NCBI GenBank assembly: GCA_947568835.1
Contig: OX387608.1
Location: 1,166,501-1,230,500 of the forward strand
DNA length: 64,000 nt
Direction: 5' to 3'
Source of the DNA: Protonemura montana
Lineage: Eukaryota > Arthropoda > Insecta > Plecoptera > Nemouridae
Shown here: piece after piece, positions 47,191-57,556 of the stretch
How the letters are laid out: each line of letters opens with the position of its first letter
Position numbering within the stretch: the first letter of the stretch is position 1
Program-made: the position numbers and the translations under genes
Notes under the pieces: model-generated
What the model was told of the DNA's origin: nothing
Database searches by the model: none
The model's input: the letters and a program-made list of their open reading frames with translations, nothing else

Positions 47191-48011
47191 ATTTGGAATC
47201 AGTGACTTCTTCCAAGCATTTCAAATTACAAATTCAGTAATTAGACTGCAAGGCTAGACCAGGCAATCAGGGAAAAGTGGATCGTGTAATCAGCCGTGAC
47301 GTCGAACTTCTATCGTGGTTCTCCGTAATAATTACCCTGAGGGTCGATGCTCTCCCAGAGGCGATCTCACAAGGATGCATCTTCCTTGCCCTGGGATTTC
47401 CCTCGGGATTTCCCACGCTTTTTCAGCTCGATTCCTGTTCTCAGTGCCGCGTGAGATTGATGGGCCGTGCTGGTTCCTGAGTTCTCCATTTCCTTTTGTT
47501 GGGTGCGATTCACGTTGCGTTTGGCGGGCGGCTTTCAAGTTGGTTTGAAAACATCTTCCCCATCATCTACCCGAGTAGCGGTCAAATATTGAACACTAGG
47601 AAAGTATCGCTGTCTTGCAACACAAATCAGAGTACAGAGGAAAAGTGGCTTTCTTGATTCTCTACTTTTTCACGTTTTGATATTTTAAAAACGTAAACTA
47701 TTTTTATTTGATTTATTTTTATTTTTGTCAATATGCACAGATTTGAAGGCTTTGTGTGTCAACGTGTTTTAAATCAAAGTTTTAAATATTAGTAACCATG
47801 ACTTCAGCCGTTTTCTATACCCAATTTTCTTCTTCTATTTTCCACTTAATTTCGACCCCGAAAAGTTTGACCGCTCAATGGTCGAGTCGAACCCAAACAG
47901 CAACAAAATCACGTGACTTTCAGATTTAAAATCAGCTCAAATCTGACATCAGAAACAACCAAATAATGATCAATTCATTTACAAAAATCGTTACCTCTGT
48001 AAGTTGTCGAT
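47191..48011. other. Unique sequence, no gene recognised
   Basis: Plus frames at 47277-47548 are GC-richer, with a Cys- and Pro-containing product but no recognised domain. The rest is AT-rich. No splice pair identified. Confidence 0.45.
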
Positions 48012-48625
48012 AGTTGATTGATTTGTGGTGTTTAACGACGCACTGATTTGACATCTAGCCACGCGGCACTGGTCTAATGGCGTCGGTGTATGAGTAGATG
48101 ATGATGAACATAACCTAGCCTAGAAGTGAGGAGGGTAAAACCGGTGCCGGCACGTAGCCTACTCCTGTTGAAGACCAAGGGGACCACCGGCTTAACGTCC
48201 CTTCCGAAGGACGGTACAACGCGAACAACAGGATTCCTTCACAAATCCATGCTGTCAAGAGGTTGATAAGCAAGGTGAGTGAAGTTGCTGAACTAACTTT
48301 CATCTCTCCAACCTCTCTCCCGAACAGAACTGGTCATGTGTATGATGGTCACCGATCCAATACCTGACTCAGCGCAGTGTTGCTTAACTTTCATCCCTCC
48401 AACCTCTCTCCCGAACAGAACTGGTCATGTGTATGATGGTCACCCATCCAATACCTGACCCAGCGCAGTGTTGCTTAACTTACATCCCTCCAACCTCTCT
48501 CCCAAACAGAACTGGTCATGTGTATGATGGTCACCCATCCAATACCTGACTCAGCGCAGTGTTACTTAACTTCTATGATCTCACGAGAACCGGTGTTACC
48601 AACACGACAAACTGTTCGGTCTAAA
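48012..48625 (-). mobile_element. 5S-SINE with about three head units
   Basis: Minus-strand copy. The 5S-like start is 'gttggtaacaccggttctcg' (48605-48586), followed by units and then a body ending 'gtgcgtcgttaaacaccaca' with an 'aatcaatcaac' tail. The 62-codon frame is intact (48303-48115). Confidence 0.9.
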
Positions 48626-48705
48626 TTGTCTTAGAGATGACTGAAGTTAAGCAACATTGCGCAGGCGCATGTGTGTTGGATGGGTGACCACCACACAGTA
48701 AAGAG
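48626..48705 (+). repeat. Lone 5S-like fragment, opposite orientation
   Basis: 'gactgaagttaagcaacatt' and 'ttggatgggtgaccaccac' with a unit-internal insertion (gcaggcgcatgtgtg). It faces the 5S start of the minus-strand SINE next to it, so the two heads lie head to head within 80 bp. Confidence 0.7.
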
Positions 48706-49151
48706 GTTACCGGGATCGAAGCTTGTCTGTGAACCTCGCCGATCCACGGGACAGTTTCATCCCGAGTCTCGAGGGAGAAGCGAATCTTCCCGAACGTGGC
48801 TCGCCGCTAGAATTATAACGTAATTTAAAAGTTCCCCATTCATCGGTGATGAGCTGGGGCCGCCTTGATCGCTCAACTTTTCACCCCCCAACCACCCACC
48901 ACCCACCACCCAACCCCTCGACCACCCAACCCCTCGACCACCCAACCCCTAACTGAGCACCTTCTTCCCCCCCGAACCTCGGCATAGATCCCCCGACCTA
49001 GAACCACTACGATCTGTTCAGCATAAGAAGCAAGAAGTAACTCAACATTTTACTATACAAGTAGTTACAACCATCAGATGTAAGATGCTTATTATATCAT
49101 TATATTCAATATTATTTAATAATTACCTCACATAATTATATTAAGAGATTG
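48706..49151. other. Unique sequence with C-rich tract
   Basis: C-rich imperfect repeat at 48885-48955 (accacccaacccctcg). Otherwise AT-rich. No gene. Confidence 0.5.
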
Positions 49152-49300
49152 TTTTTAGACTCATGTCTACTTGATGTAAACTTAGCACTAGTTTTAACAA
49201 AAACTATTTCAACTGGGTTTTCAATGCTAAGTGAAGAACAACTAAATTTCCCTTTAATTTAGAATTTTAGTTGTTCTTTCAAATAGTTTTTGATATTTGA
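49152..49300 (+). mobile_element. Fragment of the foldback MITE-like family
   Basis: 'tttttagactcatgtctact', 'gatgtaaacttagcactagt', 'aactgggttttcaatgctaa' and 'gaacaactaaatttccc' match the left arm of 56286-56921. A short reversed piece 'agttgttctttcaaatagttttt' closes it, so this is an internally deleted copy. Confidence 0.7.
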
Positions 49301-49707
49301 AGAGATATAAGCAAATAGCTGCATTTAATTTCCAATGAAATGGCGATTACAAAATGGTTTTTGAATGTTTCATTAAAAAGAGAACCCCTCTGTAAAACTG
49401 AAGTTAAATTGTGATAATTGTTGCAAAGTCAACTTAGTAGAGAGGAACTGTAGTTGACCTTTCATCGACGTCAGGGGGGAGGGGGGTCCTCCCCTCCTCA
49501 ACGTGAAATAAGTTTAAACTCCAGAATTTCAACCTTTATCGCTGCTGATTCCCGGAATACTTCGATTTCCATCAAAGTTCTCTCAAACGCTCGTCTTTCT
49601 CTGCTACTTACTCGGATTAGGTTTTTCTAATAGAACCTTTCGATCAATTTTATACCTGCAAACATTTGATATGTTTTTCAGATTTTTTTTCCGTAAAATT
49701 ACGATCG
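49301..49707. other. Unique sequence, nothing recognised
   Basis: Includes a G/C switch tract at about 49468-49500 (ggggggaggggggtcctccc). No gene. Confidence 0.5.
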
Positions 49708-51919
49708 CTTGATCCTATGCTCTTCCCAGGTTATTTGAGATCAGCTGACTGGATCCTATGCTCTATCCAGGTTATTTAAGATCAGCTGGCTGGATCCTAT
49801 GCTCTATCCAGGTTATTTGAGATCAGCTGGCTGGATCCTATGCTTTATCCAGGTTATTTAATATCAGCTGGCTGGATCCTATGCTCTATCCAGGTTATTT
49901 GAGATCAGCTGGCTGGGTCCTATGCTCTATCCAGGTTATTTGAGATCAGCTGGCTGGATCCTATGCTCTATCCAGGTTATTTGAGATCAACTGGCTGGAT
50001 CCTATGCTCTATCCAGGTTATTTGAGATCAGCTGGCTGGATCCTATGCTCTATCCAGGTTATTTGAGATCAGCTGGCTGGATCCTATGCTCTATCCAGGT
50101 TATTTGAGATCAGCTGGCTGGATCCTATGCTCTATCCAGGTTATTTGAGATCAGCTGGCTGGACCCTATGCTCTATCCAGGTTATTTGAGATCAGCTGGC
50201 TGGATCCTATGCTCTATCCAGGTTATTTGAGATCAGCTGGCTGGATCCTATGCTCTATCCAGGTTATTTGAGATCAGCTGGCTGGATCCTATGCTCTATC
50301 CAGGTTATTTGAGATCAGCTGGCTGGACCCTATGCTCTATCCAGGTTATTTGAGATCAGCTGGCTGGATCCTATGCTCTATCCAGGTTATTTGAGATCAG
50401 CTGACTGGATCCTATGCTCTATCCAGGTTATTTGAGATCAGCTGGCTGGATCCTATGCTCTATCCTGGTTATTTGAGATCAGCTGGCTGGATCATATGCT
50501 CTATCCAGGTTATTTAAGATCAGCTGGCTGGATCCTATGCTCTATCCAGGTTATTTAAGATCAGCTGGCTGGATCCTATGCTCTATCCAGGTTATTTGAG
50601 ATCAGCTGGCTGGATCCTATGCTCTATCCAGGTTATTTGAGATCAGCTGACTGGATCCTATGCTCTATCCAGGTTATTTGAGATCAGCTGACTGGATCCT
50701 ATGTTCTATCCAGGTTATTTGAGATCAGCTGACTGGATCCTTTGCTCTATCCAGGTTATTTAAGATCAGCTGGCTGGACCCTATGCTCTATCCTGGTTAT
50801 TTGAGATCAGCTGGCTGGATTATATGCTCTATCCAGGTTATTTAAGATCAGCTGGCTGGATCCTATGCTCTATCCAGGTTATTTAAGATCAGCTGGCTGG
50901 ACCCTATGCTCTATCCTGGTTATTTGAGATCAGCTGGCTGGATCATATGCTCTATCCAGGTTATTTAAGATCAGCTGGCTGGATCCTATGCTCTATCCAG
51001 GTTATTTAAGATCAGCTGGCTGGATCCTATGCTCTATCCAGGTTATTTGAGATCAGCTGGCTGGATCCTATGCTCTATCCAGGTTATTTGAGATCAGCTG
51101 ACTGGATCCTATGCTCTATCCAGGTTATTTGAGATCAGCTGGCTGGATCCTATGCTCTATCCAGGTTATTTGAGATCAGCTGACTGGATCCTTTGCTCTA
51201 TCCAGGTTATTTAAGATCAGCTGGCTGGACCCTATGCTATATCCTGGTTATTTGAGATCAGCTGGCTGGATCATATGCTCTATCCAGGTTATTTAGGATC
51301 AGCTGGCTGGATCCTATGCTCTATCCAGGTTATTTGAGATCAGCTGACTGGATCCTGTGCTCTATCCAGGTTATTTGAGATCAGCTGGCTGGATCCTGTG
51401 CTCTATCCAGGTTATTTGAGATCAGCTGGCTGGATCCTATGCTATATCCAGGTTATTTGAGATCAGCTGGCTGGATCCTATGCTCTATCCAGGTTATTTG
51501 AGATCAGCTGGCTGGATCCTATGCTCTATCCAGGTTATTTGATATCAGCTGGCTGGATCCTGTGCTCTATCCAGGTTATTTGAGATCAGCTGGCTGGATC
51601 CTGTGCTCTATCCAGGTTATTTGAGATCAGCTGGCTGGATCCTATGCTCTATCCAGGTTATTTGAGATCAGCTGGCTGGATCCTATGCTCTATCCAGGTT
51701 ATTTGAGATCAGCTGGCTGGATCCTGTGCTCTATCCAGGTTATTTGAGATCAGCTGGCTGGATCCTATGCTCTATCCAGGTTATTTGAGATCAGCTGGCT
51801 GGATTCTATGCTCTATCCAGGTTATTTGAGATCAGCTGGCTGGATTCTATGCTCTATCCAGGTTATTTGAGATCAGCTGGCTGGATCCTATGCTCTATTC
51901 AGGTTATTTGAGATCAGCT
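49708..51919 (+). repeat. 41-bp satellite, array 3 (about 54 copies)
   Basis: Longest array of the family; ends at 'gatcagctacctaagg', only 57 bases before the LDLa exon. A marked unit series (ctttg, then ggaccctatgct, then tcctgg, then ggat.atatg) recurs with 'ggaccc' at about 50776 and 51227, 451 bp or 11 units apart. Confidence 0.96.
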
Positions 51920-51976
51920 ACCTAAGGTTATGTTTTAAAGTTGCTATGACTGACTTGATCTCGTGGCTGTTCACAG

Positions 51977-52102
51977 ATGTCAGCAGCACTGTCTGCGGTC
52001 CAGGGACCTTCAAGTGTCCAGAGGGAAAATGCATCCCTTCCCTCTGGGTGTGCAACTACCAGCAAGACTGCGAGAAGGGCGAAGACGAGTTCCAGGCTTG
52101 TG
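51977..52102 (+). CDS. LDL-receptor class A (LDLa) exon
   Basis: The acceptor 'gtggctgttcacag' (with 'tgactgac' as a possible branch site) and donor 'g|gtaagt' bound a 126-bp exon, exactly 42 codons, entering and leaving in phase 1. Its first two bases finish a codon; the protein then reads [13 protein letters not shown]... to ...GEDEFQAC. Six cysteines are spaced C-x6-C-x4-C-x6-C-x5-C-x9-C, with the Trp before Cys4, DC at Cys5 and the acidic EDE before Cys6 that LDLa modules use to bind calcium. LDLa modules are extracellular, disulfide-bonded, ligand-binding units, usually encoded by phase 1-1 exons. The host gene is not identified; lipoprotein-receptor-like proteins and perlecan-like proteoglycans are candidates. 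No neighbouring exon lies close by. Confidence 0.93.
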
Positions 52103-52129
52103 GTAAGTGCTAAGTCATAGTTTGGGTGC

Positions 52130-52192
52130 GTGGGGTTAAGCAACATTGCGTCTGATCTGGTATTGGATGGATGACCACTTTGATGACAAGTT
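52130..52192 (+). repeat. Diverged 5S-like fragment in LDLa downstream intron
   Basis: 'ggggttaagcaacattgcgt', then 'tggtattggatggatgacca'. One 5S-like unit with substitutions, starting about 28 bases after the donor site. No SINE body is attached. Confidence 0.7.
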
Positions 52193-52238
52193 GAGTTTGT
52201 AGGTGATGTCACAGAGCCAGCGTTGATGTTAAGCTTTC

Positions 52239-52266
52239 TGCTGAGCAAACGAGGCCGGCAACACGT
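52239..52266 (+). repeat. Lone fragment of the 60-bp minisatellite unit
   Basis: 28 bases (gctgagcaaacgaggccggc plus aacacgtg) match the unit of the array at 41436-41875. The two are 10 kb apart. Confidence 0.8.
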
Positions 52267-52359
52267 GCTGACGTAGGGTGGTTACTCAGTGTTGATTGGC
52301 TTAAGAAATATCATGAGGATCGGTGTTTTTAAAACGTCAAAACCATGCACTCGTGTTAG

Positions 52360-52926
52360 CCTTACCTAACGTAACCTAACCTAACCTAACCCAACCTAAC
52401 CTAACCTAACCTGACCTAACCTAACCTAACCTGACCTGACCTAACCTAACCTAACCTAACCTAACCTGACCTAACCTAACCTAACCTAACCAAACCTAAC
52501 GTAACCTAACCTAACCAAACCTAACCTAACCTAACCTAACCTAACCTAACCTAACCTAACCTAACCAAACCTAACCTAACCTAACCTAACCTAACCTAAT
52601 CTAACGTGACCTAACCAAACCTAACGTAACCTAACCTAACCTAACCTAACCTAACCTAACCTAACCTGACCTAACCTAACCTAACCCAACCTAACCTAAC
52701 CAAACCTAACCTAACCTAACCTAACCTAACCTAATCTAACGTGACCTAACCAAACCTAACGTAACCTAACCTAACCTAACCTAACCTAACCTAACCTAAC
52801 CTAACCAAACCTAACCTAACCTAACCTAACCTAACCTAACCTAACCTAACCTAACCAAACCTAACCTAACCTAACCTAACCTAACCTAACCTAACCTAAC
52901 CTAACCTAACCTAACCTAACCTAACC
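52360..52926 (-). repeat. Interstitial (CCTAA)n telomere-type tract
   Basis: Reverse complement of TTAGG, so opposite in orientation to the tract at 16085-17180. Variants: CCTGA, CCAAA, CGTAA and a marked block 'aatctaacgtgacctaacca' at 52595 and 52730, 135 bp (27 pentamers) apart. It lies about 260 bp downstream of the LDLa exon. Confidence 0.95.
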
Positions 52927-53650
52927 TTACCACAACCTGGTGGACTCTAACTACACATTGCCAACTTAAGAATGCAAAATAAAGCCAGTCTTCACCGCGG
53001 AGTTTGAAAATTAACCAGTAAATTATGACCAAACAATGCATCATGCACTTAAATTCTTTGTGAATTTAACAGTTTATTTACGTGAAATTAATTCTATTGA
53101 AAAATAAGAACTTAAATGCAAAACTAAAAGTCCTAATGACTTCTGCTAAATACCCACCGTACACTAGCGGATTCTAGCAATGGCTGCCAAAAAGCAGTTT
53201 GCGAGCTTGGTTTCCTGCCTAAACCTGATAAAAGTTAAAAGTAATCCAAAATATATTAATTTTAACTTTGGTTGATTAACATTTATTGTTTTTCATTAAA
53301 TATTTTGTTTTCCTGAAATTATTAAATGTTTCAACCAAACAAAAACATTATTTAGTTGCTTTTAAATCGGATAGTTAACAGTAGCATCTTGGTGTCATAT
53401 TTTCTAGGATGTTATGAGAAATTGTTGTGTATGGCTGATATTTTAAAGTGTAATGTAAACTAAGATGGAGAAGTGTCCTCGTCGCGACGTCGGTAGGTGG
53501 CGTCGCGACGCCCGATCTTGGGCTGCTTTGTCTTGCTTGGTGAACAGCGAGACAAAGAAGCGTCGTCTTATTTCTTGAGACGTTCATTGTTGGGACGTAA
53601 CAGCGTCTCGGTCCTAATTATCCTCCTGGTGGTCAGCATGTCAGTCTAGA
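52927..53650. other. Unique sequence with one strong hairpin
   Basis: AT-rich, no gene. CGTCGCGACG, itself a palindrome, occurs at 53480-53489 and 53501-53510, 11 bp apart, in a short CpG-rich patch. The minus frame 53375-53587 covers this patch and has no recognised domain. Confidence 0.5.
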
Positions 53651-53654
53651 GAGT

Positions 53655-54740
53655 GGCCCGGCCATGTTGGCACGGTCAGATGGGAGATGGCCACTCTCTG
53701 ACCGTGCCAACATGGCGGCTATTGCTTAGAGATGGCCACTCTCTGACCGTGCTAACATGGTGGCCATTGCTAGGAGATTGCCACTCTCTGACCGTGCCAA
53801 CATGGCGGCCAATGCTTGGAGATGGCCACTCTCTGACTGTGCCAACATGGCGGCCATTGCTTGGAGATTGCCACTCTCTGACCGTGCCAACATGGCGGCC
53901 AATGCTTGGAGATGGCCACTCTCTGACCGTGCCAACATGGCGGCCATTGCTTGGAGAAGGCCACTCTCTGACCGTGCCAACATGGCGGCCATTGCTTGGA
54001 GAAGGCCACTCTCTGACCGTGCCAACATGGCGGCCAATGCTTGGAGATGGCCACTCTCTGACCGTGCCAACATGGCGGCCATTGCTTGGAGATGGCCACT
54101 CTCTGACCGTGCCAACATGGCGGCCATTGCTTGGAGATGGCCACTATCTGACCGTGCCAACATGGCGGCCATTGCCTGGAGATGGCCAGTCTCTGACCGT
54201 GCCAACATGGTGGCCATTGCCTTGAGATGGCCACTCTCTGACCGTGCCAACATGGCGGCCATTGCCTGGAGATGGCCACTCTCTGACCGTGCCAACATGG
54301 CGGCCATTGTTTGGAGATGGCCACTCTCTGACCGTGCCAACATGGCGGCCATTGCCGGGAGTTGGCCACTCTCTGACCGTGCCAACATGGCGGCCATTGT
54401 TTGGAGATGGCCACTCTCTGACCGTGCCAACATGGCGGCCATTGCTTGGAGATGGCCACTCTCTGACCGTGCCAACATGGCGGCCATTGCTTGGAGATGG
54501 CCACTCTCTGACCGTGCCAACATGGCGGCCATTGCCTGGAGATGGCCAGTCTCTGACCGTGCCAACATGGCGGCCATTGTTTGGAGATGGCCATTCTCTG
54601 ACCGTGCCAACATGGCGGCCATTGCCGGGAGTTGGCCACTCTCTGACCGTGCCAACATGGCGGCCATTGTTTGGAGATGGCAACTCTCTGACCGTGCCAA
54701 CATGGCGGCCATTGCTTGGAGATGGCCACTCTCTGACCGC
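53655..54740 (-). repeat. 45-bp satellite, array 3 (about 24 copies)
   Basis: Inverted relative to 13530-13985. It preserves AACATGGCGGC in nearly every unit. Marked units recur: 'gttggccact' at 54361 and 54631 (6 units), 'gatggccagt' at 54181 and 54541 (8 units). Long open frames on both strands follow from the 15-codon period. Confidence 0.96.
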
Positions 54741-55027
54741 TAGTTAACTCTCTATGTCTAGCGCAATGCTCTAATTAGGTGGCCTGTGTAGGGGGTTGGG
54801 TGGGAGGGGGACGCGTAATTGCTCGGTAATTGACTAATTAGCTGTAGACGCACTTTTTTAGTACAAAAGACCAGTGCTGCCCTCACCGGATTCCTTGGAA
54901 TACTAACTCAATGACAACAATCGGAAGGATAATTCACTGAGAGAATCTTCACGTGAAATGAACTCGCGTTGAAAAGTTGGGGAATCAAATAATGGACTAA
55001 GAGGAGATGAAGAGGAGATGAAGATTT

Positions 55028-55828
55028 ATGTCCCATGTGCCGCATGTCCCATGTGCCCCATGTCCCATGCCCCATGTCCCATGTCCCATGTCCCATGTCC
55101 CATGCCCCATGCCCCATGTCCTATGTCCCATGTCCCATGTCCCATGCCCCATGTCCCATGTCCCATGTCCCATGTCCCGTGTCCCATGCCCCATGCCCCG
55201 TGTCCCGTGTCCCATGCCCCATGTCCCATGTCCCATGCCCCATGCCCCGTGTCCCATGCCCCATGTCCCATGTCCCATGTCCCATGTCCCATGCCCCATG
55301 TCCCATGCCCCATGTCCCATGTCCCATGTCCCATGTCCCATGTCCCATGCCCCGTGCCCCATGCCCCGTGCCCCATGCCCCGTGCCCCATGCCCCGTGCC
55401 CCATGCCCCGTGCCCCATGCCCCATGCCCCGTGCCCCATGCCCCGTGCCCCATGCCCCGTGTCCCATGTCCCATGTCCCATGCCCCATGTCCCATGCCCC
55501 GTGCCCCATGCCTCGTGTCCTATGCCCCATGTCCCATGTACCATGCCCCATGCCCCGTGCCCCGTGTCCCATGTCCCATGCCCCATGTCCCATGTCCCAT
55601 GTCCCATGTCCCATGTCCCATGTCCCATGTCCCATGTCCCATGTCCCATGTCCCATGTCCCATGTCCCATGTCCCATGTCCCATGTCCCATGTCCCATGC
55701 CCCATGCCCCATGCCCCATGCCCCATGTCCCATGCCCCATGTCCTATGTCCCATGTCCCATGTCCTATGTCCCATGTCCCATGCCCCATGCCCCATGCCC
55801 CATGCCCCATGTCCCATGCCCCATTTCC
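55028..55828 (+). repeat. 7-bp repeat (TGTCCCA)n, about 114 copies
   Basis: Uninterrupted heptamers with T/C change at one site (atgtccc / atgcccc) and occasional cgtg. The minus strand reads GGG-N4-GGG-N4 throughout, satisfying the usual G-quadruplex pattern. Low-complexity open frames in all six readings are not genes. Confidence 0.96.
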
Positions 55829-55965
55829 CACAACCTCCAACCTCTCTCCCGAACAGAACTGGTCATGTGTATGATGGTCACCCATCCAATACCTGACCCA
55901 GCGCAGTGTTGCTTAACTTCAGTGATCTCACTAGAACAGGTGTTTCCAACACGACAAACCGTTCA
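55829..55965 (-). repeat. Single 5S-like head unit
   Basis: Minus strand: 'gtcgtgttggaaacacctgt', 'tctagtgagatcactgaagt', 'taagcaacactgcgctgggt', then the 91-bp unit tail. An un-expanded 5S head with no body, abutting the heptamer array. Confidence 0.8.
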
Positions 55966-56285
55966 GTTCCAGATTTTTTTTTTTTGATTGTCGTAATCAG
56001 AAATTTCCCCGCATCCTGACGCAACGTTCATGTTTTGAAACTCATACCACGGCTAGAACGTGAAGGGGACGGGGGGAGGGGGAGGGGGGCTGGACCCCAC
56101 CCTCCTGTCGACGGGGTCTAGGGGCAGGGGAGGGTTGCGTGCTCCCACGGGACTCAGCCGGGAACGTTAATGAAGGTGCATCATCCCGTTTACCTTGATA
56201 GCGACCTCGCGATTCTATTCCAGAGATTGCTTGAAAAAAAAAACCCAAAAGTCTTAACAGATATCGGCAACCACTTTGATTTGAT
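55966..56285. other. Unique sequence with G-rich tract
   Basis: G-rich run at 56066-56092 on plus, C-rich partner near 56093-56105. No gene recognised. Confidence 0.5.
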
Positions 56286-56921
56286 TGTTCTTAGACTCAA
56301 GTCTACTTGATGTAAACTTAGCACTAGTTTTAACAAAAACTATTTCAACTGGGTTTTGAATGCTAAGTGAAGAACAACAAAATTTCCCAATGTTTCGTAA
56401 CTTGTACCTGTTACTTTATCAAGGGTTAAAGCAGTCCTGACAATTTTCCAATAACAAAAGAACCACATAAAATTATAACAATTACCAAGTTCAAGCTTCC
56501 TAAATGCATCTAAATAAAATAATCAGGGTCAATAACTCAAAAACTAATGTATTCTGTATTTTCTGAAATAAGATCTCGAACACATTTTTTTCAATACACA
56601 TAATAAGTCAGTAAAAACGCCAGTTTGTTCGGGATTTTATTTCCGAAAATACAAAATATGTTAGTTGTTTAGTTATTGACTCTGAATATTTTATTTAGAT
56701 GCATTCAGGAAGCTTGAACTTGGTAATTGTTATAATTTTATGTGGTTCTTTTGTTATCGGAAAATTGTCAAGACTGTTCTTACCCTTGATAAAGTAACAG
56801 GTACAAGTTACGAAACGTTGGGAAATTCAGTTGTTCTTCACGTAGCATTCAAAACCAAGTTGAAACAGTTTTTGTTAAAACTAGTGCTAAGTTTACATCA
56901 AGTAGACATGAGTCTAAGAAC
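56286..56921. mobile_element. Full foldback element, about 295-bp inverted arms
   Basis: Left end gttcttagactcaagtctac, right end gtagacatgagtctaagaac. Landmarks mirror one another across the whole length: 'cctgttactttatcaaggg' / 'cccttgataaagtaacagg' and 'attaccaagttcaagcttcc' / 'ggaagcttgaacttggtaat'. A central loop of about 50 bp is all that is unpaired. No transposase; a non-autonomous element, superfamily not determined. Confidence 0.85.
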
Positions 56922-57385
56922 ATTCATGTACCGGTCATGACGCTGTGATTCCAAGAAATACTGGTCGCCATGACAACTGACAATAATGATAAACAATTCA
57001 TTTAAAATATACTTGCACTTTTTGTTCCTTATATTGAAATAATCCGAGTAGTTTACAATTGACGTCATTTGTTTTGACTGGAAAACACTGCCTGGAAAAC
57101 ATTTACAAAATAATAACTAATGAACAGGCATTTGTTTGAAGTAATTTCATGACTAACGTTGTTTTAATGTGTGACGTAGAACGACTAAAATAAATCAAGT
57201 AATTAATTTCTTTGTGTTCTGCGACCGCCCACGGCGTAGTTTCATTAAAACATAAGAAATTGTCACATAAACTTTATCTTAATGAGGAACTTTGCATAGT
57301 TTTTAAATTCAGTTCGCCGCTCTTCAAATCGCTTACACATTCCAGAATTATTCACATTTTTCAACTGTCGTTAAGAGATTTTTAG
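56922..57385. other. AT-rich unique sequence
   Basis: No gene or repeat recognised. Confidence 0.5.
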
Positions 57386-57556
57386 ATGAAATCTGATTTA
57401 AATTGCAAACGCTTGCAATGCGCGGGGTATTTTATTATTATCAACACTAATAACCGTCTCAAAAATTGATGCCCAAACGGGGACTCGAACCCCGATCACG
57501 AATGAAAAATAAAACTCATCCAACGACAAATTGGAGTTATTCGAGTTTGACAGGTT

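Noticed and set aside
53726-54743. Four overlapping open frames over 300 codons in the 45-bp array
   Set aside because: A 15-codon unit leaves several frames open on both strands. They cannot all be genes and none has supporting signals.
55018-55987. His/Met/Pro-rich and Gly/Trp-rich frames in the heptamer
   Set aside because: Seven-base repeats free of stops are open in every frame; pure low complexity.
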